Part shown: positions 48,370 through 56,964 of the stretch, piece after piece
Position numbering within the stretch: the first letter of the stretch is position 1
How the letters are laid out: the number at the start of each line of letters is the position of its first letter
Origin: Clostridium scatologenes
Lineage (GTDB): Bacteria; Bacillota; Clostridia; Clostridiales; Clostridiaceae
Length of the DNA: 64,000 nucleotides
Assembly (NCBI RefSeq): GCF_000968375.1
Contig: NZ_CP009933.1
Coordinates: 4,588,001-4,652,000, forward strand
Direction of reading: 5' to 3'
Translations under genes and position numbers: made by a program
Notes under the pieces: model-generated
The model's database searches: none
What the model saw: the letters and a program-made list of their open reading frames with translations, nothing else
Told to the model about the DNA's origin: nothing

Positions 48370-49197
48370 ATGGCAGTTAAAGGATTTAATCCTACCACAC
48401 CTTCAAGAAGAAATATGACTGTTAGTACATTTGAAGAAATAACTACAAATGTGCCAGAAAAATCACTTCTTGTTGCATTAAAGAAAAGTGGTGGTAGAAA
48501 TGCAAACGGTAAAATAACAGTTCGTCATATTGGTGGCGGAGCAAAACAAAAGTATAGAGTGATAGACTTTAAGAGAAATAAGGATTCAGTTCCAGCTAAA
48601 GTAGCTACAATAGAATATGATCCAAACAGATCTGCATATATAGCTCTTGTAGTTTATGCTGATGGTGAGAAGAGATATATAATAGCTCCAGTTGGATTAA
48701 AAGTTGGAGATATTATAGTATCAGGAGCAGATTCTGATATAAAAACTGGTAACTGTCTTCCACTACAGAACATACCTGTTGGTACAATTGTCCATAATGT
48801 GGAATTATCTGTTGGAAAAGGAGCTCAGCTTGTTAGATCAGCTGGAACTTCAGCTCAACTTATGGCTAAAGAAGGCGGATATGCTACTTTAAGACTTCCA
48901 AGTGGTGAAATGAGATATGTGAAAATAGAATGCAGAGCAACTATAGGAACAGTTTCAAACTTAACTCATGAAATCACAAACATTGGTAAAGCAGGTAGAA
49001 AGAGACATATGGGTGTTAGACCTACAGTTAGAGGTTCTGTAATGAATCCTAATGACCATCCACATGGTGGTGGTGAAGGTAAATCACCAGTCGGACACGC
49101 AAGTCCAATGACTCCATGGGGCAAACCAGCTCTTGGATATAAAACTAGAAAACATAAGAAATATTCAGATAGATTCATTATTAAGAGAAGAAAATAG
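48370..49197 (+). CDS. rplB: 50S ribosomal protein L2
   Basis: 275 residues. The N-terminal OB domain and SH3-like domain are followed by the conserved MGVRPTVRGSVMNPNDHPHGGGEGKSPVG segment (about 216-244) close to the peptidyl-transferase centre; the His in NDHPHGGG is present. It binds 23S domain IV and is needed for subunit joining. A possible RNA operator lies at the start codon. Confidence 0.98.
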   Translation: MAVKGFNPTTPSRRNMTVSTFEEITTNVPEKSLLVALKKSGGRNANGKITVRHIGGGAKQKYRVIDFKRNKDSVPAKVATIEYDPNRSAYIALVVYADGEKRYIIAPVGLKVGDIIVSGADSDIKTGNCLPLQNIPVGTIVHNVELSVGKGAQLVRSAGTSAQLMAKEGGYATLRLPSGEMRYVKIECRATIGTVSNLTHEITNIGKAGRKRHMGVRPTVRGSVMNPNDHPHGGGEGKSPVGHASPMTPWGKPALGYKTRKHKKYSDRFIIKRRK

Positions 49198-49200
49198 TAG

Positions 49201-49223
49201 GAAGAGAATAGTAAATTCTCTTC
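49201..49223 (+). other. intercistronic hairpin between rplB and rpsS
   Basis: GAAGAGAAT pairs perfectly with ATTCTCTTC around AGTAA, directly after the rplB stop, with no T run. It may be an mRNA-stability or processing element. Confidence 0.6.
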
Positions 49224-49260
49224 GCTATCTATTAACTGTTGTATGAAGGGAGGCCAAATC

Positions 49261-49545
49261 GTGAGCAGATCAGTTAAAAAAGGACCTTATGTTCAAGAAG
49301 TGCTTTTAAATAGAATAAATGAAATGAATAAAAAAGGTGAAAAGAAAGTTATAAAAACTTGGTCAAGAAGTTCAACTATATTTCCACAAATGATAGGTCA
49401 TACAATTGCAGTACATGATGGAAGAAAGCATGTTCCAGTGTACATATCAGAGGATATGGTAGGACATAAATTAGGAGAGTTTTCATTAACTAGAACATTT
49501 AAAGGACATATAGATAGAACTGAGAAATCAAGTAAGTTAAAATAG
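49261..49545 (+). CDS. rpsS: 30S ribosomal protein S19
   Basis: 94 residues from GTG, standard length; the protein starts SRSVKKGPYVQEVLLNRI. AAGGGAGGCC (49246-49255) selects GTG 49261 over the earlier ATG at 49243. S19 is in the 30S head near the A-site finger, with the conserved TIAVHDGRKHVPVYI segment (about 49-63). Confidence 0.97.
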   Translation: MSRSVKKGPYVQEVLLNRINEMNKKGEKKVIKTWSRSSTIFPQMIGHTIAVHDGRKHVPVYISEDMVGHKLGEFSLTRTFKGHIDRTEKSSKLK

Positions 49546-49566
49546 TCTAGAAAGGAGGTAATATCT

Positions 49567-49902
49567 ATGGAAGCTAAAGCTATAGTTAAGTATGTAAGAA
49601 TGTCATCAATGAAAATAGGAGTTGTTCTTGACTTAATAAGAGGAAAGAATGTAAATGAAGCTTTTGCTATATTAAAGTATACTCCAAAGGATGCAGCTGA
49701 AGTTGTTAATAAAGTTTTAAAATCAGCTGTTGCAAATGCAGAAAATAATTTAAGTTTGGATATAAATGATTTATATGTTGCAGAGGCATATGCATGTCAA
49801 GGACCAACATTAAAGAGATTTAGACCACATGCTCAAGGAAGAGCTTTCAGAATAAAGAAAAGAACTAGTCACGTAACACTAGTTGTTAAAGAAAGAGCTT
49901 AA
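49567..49902 (+). CDS. rplV: 50S ribosomal protein L22
   Basis: 111 residues. The beta-hairpin reaching into the exit tunnel is at about 80-98 (GPTLKRFRPHAQGRAFRIKKRTSH). AAAGGAGG precedes the ATG, 21 bases after rpsS. Contacts all six 23S domains in known structures. Confidence 0.97.
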   Translation: MEAKAIVKYVRMSSMKIGVVLDLIRGKNVNEAFAILKYTPKDAAEVVNKVLKSAVANAENNLSLDINDLYVAEAYACQGPTLKRFRPHAQGRAFRIKKRTSHVTLVVKERA

Positions 49903-49917
49903 GAAGGAGGGAAATAG

Positions 49918-50589
49918 ATGGGACAGAAAGTACATCCACATGGTTTACGTGTTGGCGTAATTAAGGATTGGGATGCTAAATGGTATGCGAACAAGAAGAA
50001 TTTCGCAGATAACCTAGTGGAAGATAATAAAATCAGAGAATTTGTAAAGGCTAAAACTGCTGCAGCTGGAGTTTCAAAAATTCAGATTGAAAGAGCAGCT
50101 AAGAGAGTTAAGTTAAACATATTTACTGCTAAGCCTGGTATGGTAATAGGAAAAGGCGGTACAGGAATAAATGCTTTAAAAGCTAGTCTTCAAAAAATAG
50201 TTACTGATAAAAATATTTTAATAAATATAGTTGAAGTTAAATCAGCAGAAGGCGATGCACAACTTATGGCTGAAAGCATAGCTCAACAACTTGAAAAGAG
50301 AATTTCTTTCAGAAGAGCAATGAAACAAACAATTCAAAGAGCAATGAAAACAGGTGTTAAGGGAGTTAAAACTTCATGTTCAGGAAGACTTGGCGGAGCT
50401 GAAATAGCAAGAACTGAGCAATATCATGAAGGTACAATTCCACTACAAACTTTAAGAGCTGATATAGACTACGGATTTGCAGAAGCAGATACAACATACG
50501 GAAAAATCGGAGTTAAAGTATGGGTATATAGAGGAGAAATTCTTCCAGTTAAGAAAGTAGCTCAAAATCAGGAAGAAGTTAACGCATAG
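49918..50589 (+). CDS. rpsC: 30S ribosomal protein S3
   Basis: 223 residues. The KH domain is marked by GMVIGKGGTGINALK (about 77-91), and the C-terminal domain by SGRLGGAEIARTEQYHEGTIPLQTLRADIDYG (about 158-189). S3 lines the mRNA entry channel and contributes to its helicase activity. AAGGAGGG precedes the ATG by seven bases. Confidence 0.98.
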   Translation: MGQKVHPHGLRVGVIKDWDAKWYANKKNFADNLVEDNKIREFVKAKTAAAGVSKIQIERAAKRVKLNIFTAKPGMVIGKGGTGINALKASLQKIVTDKNILINIVEVKSAEGDAQLMAESIAQQLEKRISFRRAMKQTIQRAMKTGVKGVKTSCSGRLGGAEIARTEQYHEGTIPLQTLRADIDYGFAEADTTYGKIGVKVWVYRGEILPVKKVAQNQEEVNA

Positions 50590-50605
50590 GAAGGAGGAAT
50601 ATCAT

Positions 50606-51049
50606 ATGTTAATGCCTAAAAGAGTTAAACGTCGTAAAGTGCAACGTGGTAGAATGAAGGGCAAAGCTACAAGAGGAAACTTTATAGCATATGGAGATTT
50701 TGCTATACAGGCTACTGAGTGTGGATGGATTACAAGCAATCAAATAGAATCTGCCAGAATAGCTATTAATAGATACATTAAAAGAGGAGGAAAACTTTGG
50801 ATAAAGATTTTCCCAGATAAGCCAGTTACAGAAAAACCTGCTGAAACTCGTATGGGTTCTGGTAAAGGATCACCAGAATATTGGGTATCCGTTGTTAAGC
50901 CAGGTAGAGTATTATTCGAGTTATCAGGTGTTGACGAAACTACTGCAAGAGAAGCTATGAGACTTGCATCACATAAGTTACCTTTAAAGACTAAATTTGT
51001 GACTAGAAGAGATTTTGAAGAAGTGGGTGGTGAAAATAATGAAGGCTAA
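50606..51049 (+). CDS. rplP: 50S ribosomal protein L16
   Basis: 147 residues. It begins MLMPKRVKRRKVQRGRMKG; the KPVTEKPAETRMGSGKGSPEYWV stretch (about 72-94) near the A site includes the Arg that is hydroxylated in some bacteria. AAGGAGG favours ATG 50606 over 50612. Its last 11 bases overlap rpmC. Confidence 0.97.
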   Translation: MLMPKRVKRRKVQRGRMKGKATRGNFIAYGDFAIQATECGWITSNQIESARIAINRYIKRGGKLWIKIFPDKPVTEKPAETRMGSGKGSPEYWVSVVKPGRVLFELSGVDETTAREAMRLASHKLPLKTKFVTRRDFEEVGGENNEG

Positions 51050-51242
51050 AGAATTGCAAGAATTAAGACAAAGCAACCCCCTAGACTTGCAAGGTAAACT
51101 AGGAGATCTTAAGGCCGAATTATTCAACTTAAGATTTCAGTTAGCCACAGGTCAATTAGAGAACCCAATGAGAATCAAAGAAGTAAAGAAATCTATAGCC
51201 CAAATTAAGACCATCCTTAGAGAAGAAGAGCTAAGGGCGTAG
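51039..51242 (+). CDS. rpmC: 50S ribosomal protein L29
   Basis: 67 residues, standard. It starts MKAKELQELRQS inside the rplP end (11-base overlap, different frame), behind GGGTGGTGA. Helical hairpin with the family signature LKAELFNLRFQLATGQLENPMRI (about 29-51). It binds next to L23 at the exit tunnel. The open frame further upstream is not used. Confidence 0.96.
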   Translation: MKAKELQELRQSNPLDLQGKLGDLKAELFNLRFQLATGQLENPMRIKEVKKSIAQIKTILREEELRA

Positions 51243-51262
51243 ACTGAAAGGAGGTTTGTTCT

Positions 51263-51517
51263 GTGGAAAGAGGAAATAGAAAAACAAAAATAGGTAGAGT
51301 TGTTTCTGATAAAATGGATAAGACAATAGTAGTTGCAATAGAAACAAAAGTTCGTCATCCCTTATATGGAAAAACAGTTAATAGAACAACTAAATTTAAA
51401 GCTCATGATGAAAATAATGAAGCAAAAATTAACGACAGAGTTTTAATAATGGAAACACGACCATTATCAAGAGATAAAAGATGGAGACTTGTAGAAATAG
51501 TTGAAAAGGCTAAATAG
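51263..51517 (+). CDS. rpsQ: 30S ribosomal protein S17
   Basis: 84 residues from GTG, behind AAAGGAGG. OB fold with GRVVSDKMDKTIVVAIET (about 11-28) and the NDRVLIMETRPLSRDKRWRLVEI end. S17 binds 16S helices 7 and 11 early in assembly. Confidence 0.97.
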   Translation: MERGNRKTKIGRVVSDKMDKTIVVAIETKVRHPLYGKTVNRTTKFKAHDENNEAKINDRVLIMETRPLSRDKRWRLVEIVEKAK

Positions 51518-51546
51518 TAGATAAAGCTGAAAGGAGGGTATTTTCA

Positions 51547-51915
51547 ATGATTCAGCAACAAACATTGTTGAAAGTTGCAGATAATTCCGGTGCTAAGGAA
51601 ATTATGTGTATAAGAGTATTAGGTGGTTCCAAAAGAAAATGGGGAAACATTGGTGATATAATAGTTGCTAGCGTTAAAAGTGCAACACCAGGCGGTGTTG
51701 TTAAAAAAGGTGAAGTTGTAAAGGCAGTTGTAGTAAGATCAGTTAAAGGCTTAAGAAGGGCTGATGGTTCTTACATTAGATTTGATGAAAATGCTGCTGT
51801 TATAATAAAAGAAGATAAAAACCCAAAGGGAACTCGTATCTTCGGACCAGTTGCAAGAGAGCTAAGAGATAAAGATTTTACAAAAATATTATCATTAGCA
51901 CCTGAAGTTCTATAA
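51547..51915 (+). CDS. rplN: 50S ribosomal protein L14
   Basis: 122 residues. Signature MIQQQTLLKVADNSGAKEIMCIRVLGG at the N-terminus, and the conserved IRFDENAAVIIKEDKNPKGTRIFGPVAREL (about 77-106). L14 forms a subunit bridge and is the site bound by the silencing factor RsfS. AAAGGAGGG precedes the ATG. Confidence 0.98.
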   Translation: MIQQQTLLKVADNSGAKEIMCIRVLGGSKRKWGNIGDIIVASVKSATPGGVVKKGEVVKAVVVRSVKGLRRADGSYIRFDENAAVIIKEDKNPKGTRIFGPVARELRDKDFTKILSLAPEVL

Positions 51916-51933
51916 GATAAGGAGGTGGCTATA

Positions 51934-52257
51934 ATGGCATTAAATAAAATACATGTTAGAAAAAAAGACACGGTTATGGTTATATCCGGAAAAGATAAGG
52001 GTAAAACTGGAGAAGTTTTGGCTGTAATGCCTAAGACAGGAAAAGTAATTGTTAAAGGTATTAATGAAGTAACAAAACATCAGAAACCAAATAAAGCAAA
52101 TATGCAGGGCGGAATAATTAAAAAAGAAGCTCCTATATATAGTTCAAAAGTAATGTTATACTGTGACAAATGTAAATCAGTAACAAGAATAAGCCATAAA
52201 TTATTAGAAGATGGAACTAAAGTTAGAGTTTGCAAAAAGTGCGGAGAAACATTCTAA
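51934..52257 (+). CDS. rplX: 50S ribosomal protein L24
   Basis: 107 residues. KOW motif (VMVISGKDKGKTGEVLAV, about 14-31) starts 50S assembly. The C-terminus has four Cys residues in two CxxC pairs (CDKC and CKKC) that could bind zinc, absent from Bacillus L24. AAGGAGGTGG places the start at ATG 51934, not the GTG in frame at 51925, which is part of that site. Confidence 0.97.
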   Translation: MALNKIHVRKKDTVMVISGKDKGKTGEVLAVMPKTGKVIVKGINEVTKHQKPNKANMQGGIIKKEAPIYSSKVMLYCDKCKSVTRISHKLLEDGTKVRVCKKCGETF

Positions 52258-52279
52258 TCTTTGAAAGGAGGGCGAAATA

Positions 52280-52825
52280 ATGATCACAAGATTACAAGAA
52301 AGATACCAGAAGGAAGTAATTCCGGCTTTAATGGATAAATTTGGATATAAAAATGTAATGGAAATACCAAAACTAGAGAAAATAGTTATCAATATGGGTG
52401 TTGGTGAAGCAAAGGATAACCCAAAGGTTTTAGAAGCAGCAGTAAGTGATTTAACAATTATTACAGGCCAAAAACCAATCTTAACAAGAGCAAAAAAATC
52501 TATTGCTAACTTTAAAATAAGAGAAGATATGGCAATAGGATGCAAAGTTACATTAAGAAAAGACAAAATGTATGAATTTGCAGATAAATTAATGAATGTT
52601 GCTTTACCAAGGGTTAGAGACTTTTCAGGAGTTTCAGATAAAGCTTTTGATGGAAGAGGAAATTATTCATTAGGAGTTAAAGAGCAGTTAATGTTCCCAG
52701 AAATAGAATATGATAAAATAGACAAAGTAAGAGGTATGGATATAATCTTCGTTACAACTGCAAACACTGACGAAGAAGCAAGAGAATTGTTAAGATTCCT
52801 TGGAATGCCATTCACTCAGAAATAA
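52280..52825 (+). CDS. rplE: 50S ribosomal protein L5
   Basis: 181 residues. Typical segments: KIVINMGVGEAKDNPKVLE (about 35-53), GQKPILTRAKKSIANFKIRE (about 62-81) and the DEEARELLRFLGMPF end. L5 binds 5S rRNA with L18 and contacts the P-site tRNA. AAAGGAGGG precedes the ATG. Confidence 0.98.
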   Translation: MITRLQERYQKEVIPALMDKFGYKNVMEIPKLEKIVINMGVGEAKDNPKVLEAAVSDLTIITGQKPILTRAKKSIANFKIREDMAIGCKVTLRKDKMYEFADKLMNVALPRVRDFSGVSDKAFDGRGNYSLGVKEQLMFPEIEYDKIDKVRGMDIIFVTTANTDEEARELLRFLGMPFTQK

Positions 52826-52837
52826 GGAGGGGAAAAC

Positions 52838-53023
52838 GTGGCACGTAAAGCTTTAATAGAGAAATGGAATAAGGACCCAAAATATTCAACTAGAGCTTAC
52901 ACTAGATGCAGAATTTGTGGAAGACCTCATTCTGTATTAAGAAAGTTTGGTATATGCCGTATTTGTTTCAGAGAGCTTGCTTACAAAGGTGAAATACCAG
53001 GATGTAGAAAAGCAAGTTGGTAA
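52838..53023 (+). CDS. rpsN: 30S ribosomal protein S14, zinc type
   Basis: 61 residues from GTG. The zinc ligands C24, C27, C40 and C43 are present (CRICGRP and CRICF), the Cys-containing short form found in Firmicutes. The ribosome binding site AAGGAGGGG overlaps the rplE stop. Confidence 0.97.
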   Translation: MARKALIEKWNKDPKYSTRAYTRCRICGRPHSVLRKFGICRICFRELAYKGEIPGCRKASW

Positions 53024-53054
53024 TGATGATTGTTAATGAAAGGAGGCACAATAA

Positions 53055-53453
53055 ATGGTAATGACTGATCCTATCGCAGATTTACTTACACGTATAAGAA
53101 ACGCAAATATAGTTAGACATGAAATAGTAGAAGTACCTTCTTCTAACATAAAGAAGGATATTTTAAATATAATGCTTCAAGAAGGATATATAAAGAACGT
53201 AGAGGAATATACAGATGGTTCTGTTAATATGTTAAGACTTGCAATGAAATATGGTCAAAGTAAAGAAAGAGTTATAACTGGTCTTAAGAGAATATCTAAA
53301 CCAGGACTAAGAGTTTATTGCAGAAAAGAAGAAATACCAAAAGTTTTGAATGGCTTAGGAATAGCTGTAATATCAACTTCAAAAGGAATTGTTACAGATA
53401 GAGAAGCAACAAAACTTGGAGTAGGCGGAGAAGTTCTTTGCTACATATGGTAA
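53055..53453 (+). CDS. rpsH: 30S ribosomal protein S8
   Basis: 132 residues. N-terminal DPIADLLTRIRNANIVRHE and C-terminal STSKGIVTDREATKLGVGGEVLCYIW match the family. S8 binds 16S helix 21. AGGAGG favours the ATG at 53055; a second ATG two codons later is possible. Confidence 0.97.
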   Translation: MVMTDPIADLLTRIRNANIVRHEIVEVPSSNIKKDILNIMLQEGYIKNVEEYTDGSVNMLRLAMKYGQSKERVITGLKRISKPGLRVYCRKEEIPKVLNGLGIAVISTSKGIVTDREATKLGVGGEVLCYIW

Positions 53454-53508
53454 TTTGAGTATATAGATAAAGGCAATATAGAAATAGTATTGTTATGTTA
53501 AAGTAGTT

Positions 53509-53542
53509 AGGACATATAACATGTGATGTTTATTATGTACCT
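53509..53542 (+). other. imperfect hairpin in the rpsH-rplF spacer
   Basis: The rpsH-rplF gap (112 bases) is long for this cluster. It holds AGGACATATAACAT opposite ATGTTTATTATGTACCT, a stem with small bulges around a GTG loop, and a smaller CAATA/TATTG hairpin upstream. No T run follows. Possible stability or control element. Confidence 0.5.
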
Positions 53543-53565
53543 ATAGGAACACAGGAGGTGTAATC

Positions 53566-54108
53566 ATGTCAAGAATAGGAAAGCTCCCAGTAGCTATACC
53601 AAGTGGCGCAACTGTCACAGTAACACCAGACAACGTTGTTACTGCTAAGGGACCAAAAGGCCAGCTTGTTAGAGCAATGAGCAAAGATGTAAATATAGTT
53701 GTTGAAGACAATCATGTAGTAGTTACAAGAGATAACGATGTAAAACAAGTAAGAGCACTTCACGGATTAACAAGAGCACTAATAAATAACATGGTTATCG
53801 GAGTAACTGAAGGTTATGCAAAAACACTAGAATTAGTAGGTGTTGGTTACAGAGCTCAGTTACAAGGTAAAAAATTAGTAATGAATCTTGGATATTCACA
53901 TCCAGTTGAAATAGAACCAGTTGAGGGCGTAGTATTTGAAACACCTGCTGCTACTAAAGTTATTGTTAGAGGTATTGATAAGGAATTAGTTGGTGCCGTT
54001 GCAGCAGATATAAGAACTTGGAGAAAACCTGAACCTTACAAGGGAAAAGGTATCAAATACGAAAATGAAGTTATAAGACGTAAAGAAGGTAAGACTGGTA
54101 AGAAATAA
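53566..54108 (+). CDS. rplF: 50S ribosomal protein L6
   Basis: 180 residues. Two tandem alpha/beta domains; SRIGKLPVAIPSGATVTV at the N-terminus and the RNA-binding KPEPYKGKGIKYENEVIRRKEGKTGKK at the C-terminus (about 152-178). It sits near the GTPase-associated centre. AGGAGGTG precedes the ATG. Confidence 0.98.
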   Translation: MSRIGKLPVAIPSGATVTVTPDNVVTAKGPKGQLVRAMSKDVNIVVEDNHVVVTRDNDVKQVRALHGLTRALINNMVIGVTEGYAKTLELVGVGYRAQLQGKKLVMNLGYSHPVEIEPVEGVVFETPAATKVIVRGIDKELVGAVAADIRTWRKPEPYKGKGIKYENEVIRRKEGKTGKK

Positions 54109-54126
54109 TAGAAAGGAGTGACTTTT

Positions 54127-54486
54127 ATGTTCAATAAAGACGACAGAAAAAAAGCTAGAGTAAGACGTCATCTTAGAGTTCGTAAGAAAATTTTTGGAAC
54201 AACTGAAAGACCTAGATTTGCAGTATATAGAAGTGAAAAAAATATATATGCTCAAATAATAGATGATATAAATGGAAAAACTTTAGTTTCTGCTTCAACT
54301 TTGGATAAAGATTTCGAAGGCATAGGCAGTAATAAAGAATCAGCTAAAAAAGTTGGTGAAATAATAGCTAAGAGAGCTATTGAACATGGAATAAAAGAAG
54401 TAGTTTTTGATAGAGGCGGATACGTATATCACGGAAGAGTACAGAATCTTGCAGAAGGTGCAAGAGAGGCTGGCTTACAATTCTAA
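54127..54486 (+). CDS. rplR: 50S ribosomal protein L18
   Basis: 119 residues. The basic N-terminus (KARVRRHLRVRKKIFGTTERPR) and FDRGGYVYHGRVQNLAEGAREAGL end are characteristic. It binds 5S rRNA. AAAGGAG (54112-54118) selects ATG 54127; the upstream GTG 54118 is within that site. Confidence 0.97.
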   Translation: MFNKDDRKKARVRRHLRVRKKIFGTTERPRFAVYRSEKNIYAQIIDDINGKTLVSASTLDKDFEGIGSNKESAKKVGEIIAKRAIEHGIKEVVFDRGGYVYHGRVQNLAEGAREAGLQF

Positions 54487-54502
54487 AAAAGGAGGGAAAT
54501 AA

Positions 54503-55000
54503 ATGAGAATCGATCCTAGCACTTTAAATCTTAAAGAAAAAGTTGTATTTATAAACAGAGTTGCTAAGGTTGTTAAAGGTGGTAGAAACTTTAGATTTAG
54601 TGCCCTTGTAGTTGTTGGTGACGAGAACGGACACGTAGGTGTGGGAACTGGTAAATCTATAGAAATACCTGAAGCAATCAGAAAAGGCATCGAAGATGCT
54701 AAAAAGAATTTAGTAGAAGTTGCAATAGTTGGTACAACAGTACCACATGATATACAAGGTGAATTTGGTACTGGAAGAGTACTTATAATGACAGCATCAG
54801 AAGGTACAGGAGTTATAGCAGGAGGTCCTGCTAGAGCGGTACTTGAACTTGCTGGATTAAAGGATGTTAGAGCAAAATCTTTAGGATCTAACAATCCAAG
54901 AAATATGGTTAATGCCACTATAAACGGTTTATCAAGATTAAGAACAGTAGAACATGTTGCTAATCTTAGAGGTAAATCTGTTGAAGAAATTTTAGGTTAG
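54503..55000 (+). CDS. rpsE: 30S ribosomal protein S5
   Basis: 165 residues. The N-terminal dsRNA-binding-like domain has VVKGGRNFRFSALVVVGDENGHVGVGTGK (about 25-53), the region where ribosomal ambiguity and spectinomycin-resistance changes occur; it looks wild type. The C-terminal domain includes VIAGGPARAVLELAGL. AAAAGGAGGG precedes the ATG. Confidence 0.98.
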   Translation: MRIDPSTLNLKEKVVFINRVAKVVKGGRNFRFSALVVVGDENGHVGVGTGKSIEIPEAIRKGIEDAKKNLVEVAIVGTTVPHDIQGEFGTGRVLIMTASEGTGVIAGGPARAVLELAGLKDVRAKSLGSNNPRNMVNATINGLSRLRTVEHVANLRGKSVEEILG

Positions 55001-55013
55001 GGGGGAAAGAACC

Positions 55014-55193
55014 TTGGCTAAACTTAAAATAACTTTAACTAAGAGCTTAATTGGAAGAAAAAAAGATCATATAGCTACTGTTAATGCTCTTGGATTAAAG
55101 AAAATAGGAAAAATTGTAGAACATGAGGATACTCCTCAAATTAAAGGTATGATAAATAAAGTTAGCTATCTTTTAAAGGTAGAAGAAGCATAA
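55014..55193 (+). CDS. rpmD: 50S ribosomal protein L30
   Basis: 59 residues, starting at TTG behind GGGGGGAAAG. The sequence begins AKLKITLTKSLIGRKKDH, with ATVNALGLKKIGKIVEHEDTP following, the standard short bacterial L30. The 13-base gap after rpsE and the 22 bases to rplO keep the usual spc-operon order. Confidence 0.96.
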   Translation: MAKLKITLTKSLIGRKKDHIATVNALGLKKIGKIVEHEDTPQIKGMINKVSYLLKVEEA

Positions 55194-55215
55194 AACAGAG
55201 GAGGTGTAAGTTGAA

Positions 55216-55656
55216 ATGAAACTTCATGAATTAAAACCAGCAGCAGGATCAAGAAAAGCTCCTAAAAGAGTAGGAAGAGGTACTGGTTCAGGTTTAGGAA
55301 GAAATGCTGGTAAAGGTGAAAAAGGACAAAAAGCTAGATCTGGCGGTGGAGTTAGATTAGGTTTTGAAGGCGGACAAATGCCTTTATTCAGAAGACTTCC
55401 TAAAAGAGGATTTACAAATATATTTGCAAAAGAATTTTCAACTATAAATGTTGATAGATTAAACATATTTGAAGATGGCACTGAAGTTACACCAGAATTA
55501 CTATTATCAAAAGGAATGATAAGAAAAGCAAAGAATGGTGTTAAGATACTTGGAAATGGCGATTTACAGAAAAAATTAACTGTAAAAGCTGCTAAATTCT
55601 CACAAGTAGCTATAGAAAAGATAGAGGCACTTGGAGGAAAAGTTGAGGTGATATAG
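55216..55656 (+). CDS. rplO: 50S ribosomal protein L15
   Basis: 146 residues. The Gly/Arg-rich N-terminal extension (about 10-50; KRVGRGTGSGLGRNAGKGEKG) threads into 23S rRNA; the globular part begins near 75. GAGGAGGTG precedes the ATG. secY starts three bases after its stop, with the ribosome binding site inside rplO. Confidence 0.98.
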   Translation: MKLHELKPAAGSRKAPKRVGRGTGSGLGRNAGKGEKGQKARSGGGVRLGFEGGQMPLFRRLPKRGFTNIFAKEFSTINVDRLNIFEDGTEVTPELLLSKGMIRKAKNGVKILGNGDLQKKLTVKAAKFSQVAIEKIEALGGKVEVI

Positions 55657-55659
55657 TAG

Positions 55660-56940
55660 ATGTTATCAACCTTGCGTAATGCCTGGAAAGTTCCGGAGTT
55701 AAGAAAAAGATTATTGTTTACAGTATTAATGATAGCAATTTTCAGGATGGGAAATTTTATTCCTGTTCCTGGAATTGATACTACAAAGCTTACTGATTTA
55801 ACTAAAGGTGGATCACTATTCGGATTTTATGATTTGATAGCAGGTGGTGCATTCAGTAGATTTAGTATATTTGCTCTTGGTGTTGTACCATTCATCAACT
55901 CTTCTATCATAATGCAGTTATTACAAATTGCAGTTCCTGCATTAGAACAGCTTTCTAAAGAAGGAGACGATGGTAGAAAGAAGATACAGCAATATACAAG
56001 ATATGCTGCAGTGCCTTTGGCAGCTATTCAAGCTATTAGTACATATATTATAATAGCTAGAGCTAATGCACTTCATGATCCAAGTAATAAGCTTAATGCA
56101 TTTTTGATAATACTCACTTTAACTACAGCTTCAACGTTTTTGATTTGGCTTGGTGATAGAATTACTGACAGTGGAATTGGAAATGGTATTTCTCTTTTAA
56201 TATTTGTAAATATTATTTCTAGATTTCCAACTACACTTAACCAAATCTTTGGACTTCAAAAAATGGAGCAAGTTGATTTTATTGAACTTATAGCATTGGT
56301 TGTAGTAGCGTTTGCGATGTTTGTATCTGTAGTAATTATGACTTTATCAGAAAGAAGAATTCCTATACAATATGCAGGAAAAACGTCAGGTGGAAAACTT
56401 TATAAAGGTCAATCCACTCACATTCCGATTAATGTAAATGGATCAGCAGTTATTGGAATAATCTTTGCAATATCTGTTATGCAGTTTCCAATGACGATAG
56501 GTCAATTTTGGCCAAATTCAGCTTTTTATAAATTTGTAACTACAGGTAAGTTTAGTATATTTGTAGATGGCAGTTGGCAATATGCATTAACGTATTTCTT
56601 ATTGACAATATTCTTTACTTGGTTTTATACAGAAGTTACTTTAAAACCTGAAGAAATGTCGGAAAACATGCATAAATCATCAGGATTTATACCAGGAATA
56701 AGACCGGGAGAACCTACAACTGAACACATAGAAAAAGTTCTTGCTAAAGTTTCAATACTTGGTGGAGCTTTTGCTGGAATAATAGCAGTAGTACCAATGA
56801 TAGCACAATCTCACACTAATTTTAAAGGTATATATTTTGGTGCCACTGGGTTACTAATAATTGTAAATGTTGCTATTGAAACTATAAAACAAATAGAATC
56901 GCAGTTAGTAATGCGTCATTATCAAGGGTTCTTAAGGTAA
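55660..56940 (+). CDS. secY: protein translocase subunit SecY
   Basis: 426 residues, ten membrane segments. The first is near 18-36; the plug and lateral gate regions follow, with the conserved NSSIIMQLL and GNGISLLIF segments. The loops that bind SecA and ribosome include SERRIPIQYAGK and the GFIPGIRPGEPTTEH region (about 342-358). With SecE (30449) it makes the export channel in the cell membrane. The start is coupled to rplO. Confidence 0.98.
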   Translation: MLSTLRNAWKVPELRKRLLFTVLMIAIFRMGNFIPVPGIDTTKLTDLTKGGSLFGFYDLIAGGAFSRFSIFALGVVPFINSSIIMQLLQIAVPALEQLSKEGDDGRKKIQQYTRYAAVPLAAIQAISTYIIIARANALHDPSNKLNAFLIILTLTTASTFLIWLGDRITDSGIGNGISLLIFVNIISRFPTTLNQIFGLQKMEQVDFIELIALVVVAFAMFVSVVIMTLSERRIPIQYAGKTSGGKLYKGQSTHIPINVNGSAVIGIIFAISVMQFPMTIGQFWPNSAFYKFVTTGKFSIFVDGSWQYALTYFLLTIFFTWFYTEVTLKPEEMSENMHKSSGFIPGIRPGEPTTEHIEKVLAKVSILGGAFAGIIAVVPMIAQSHTNFKGIYFGATGLLIIVNVAIETIKQIESQLVMRHYQGFLR

Positions 56941-56964
56941 TAAAAATATTTGGAGATGATTCAA

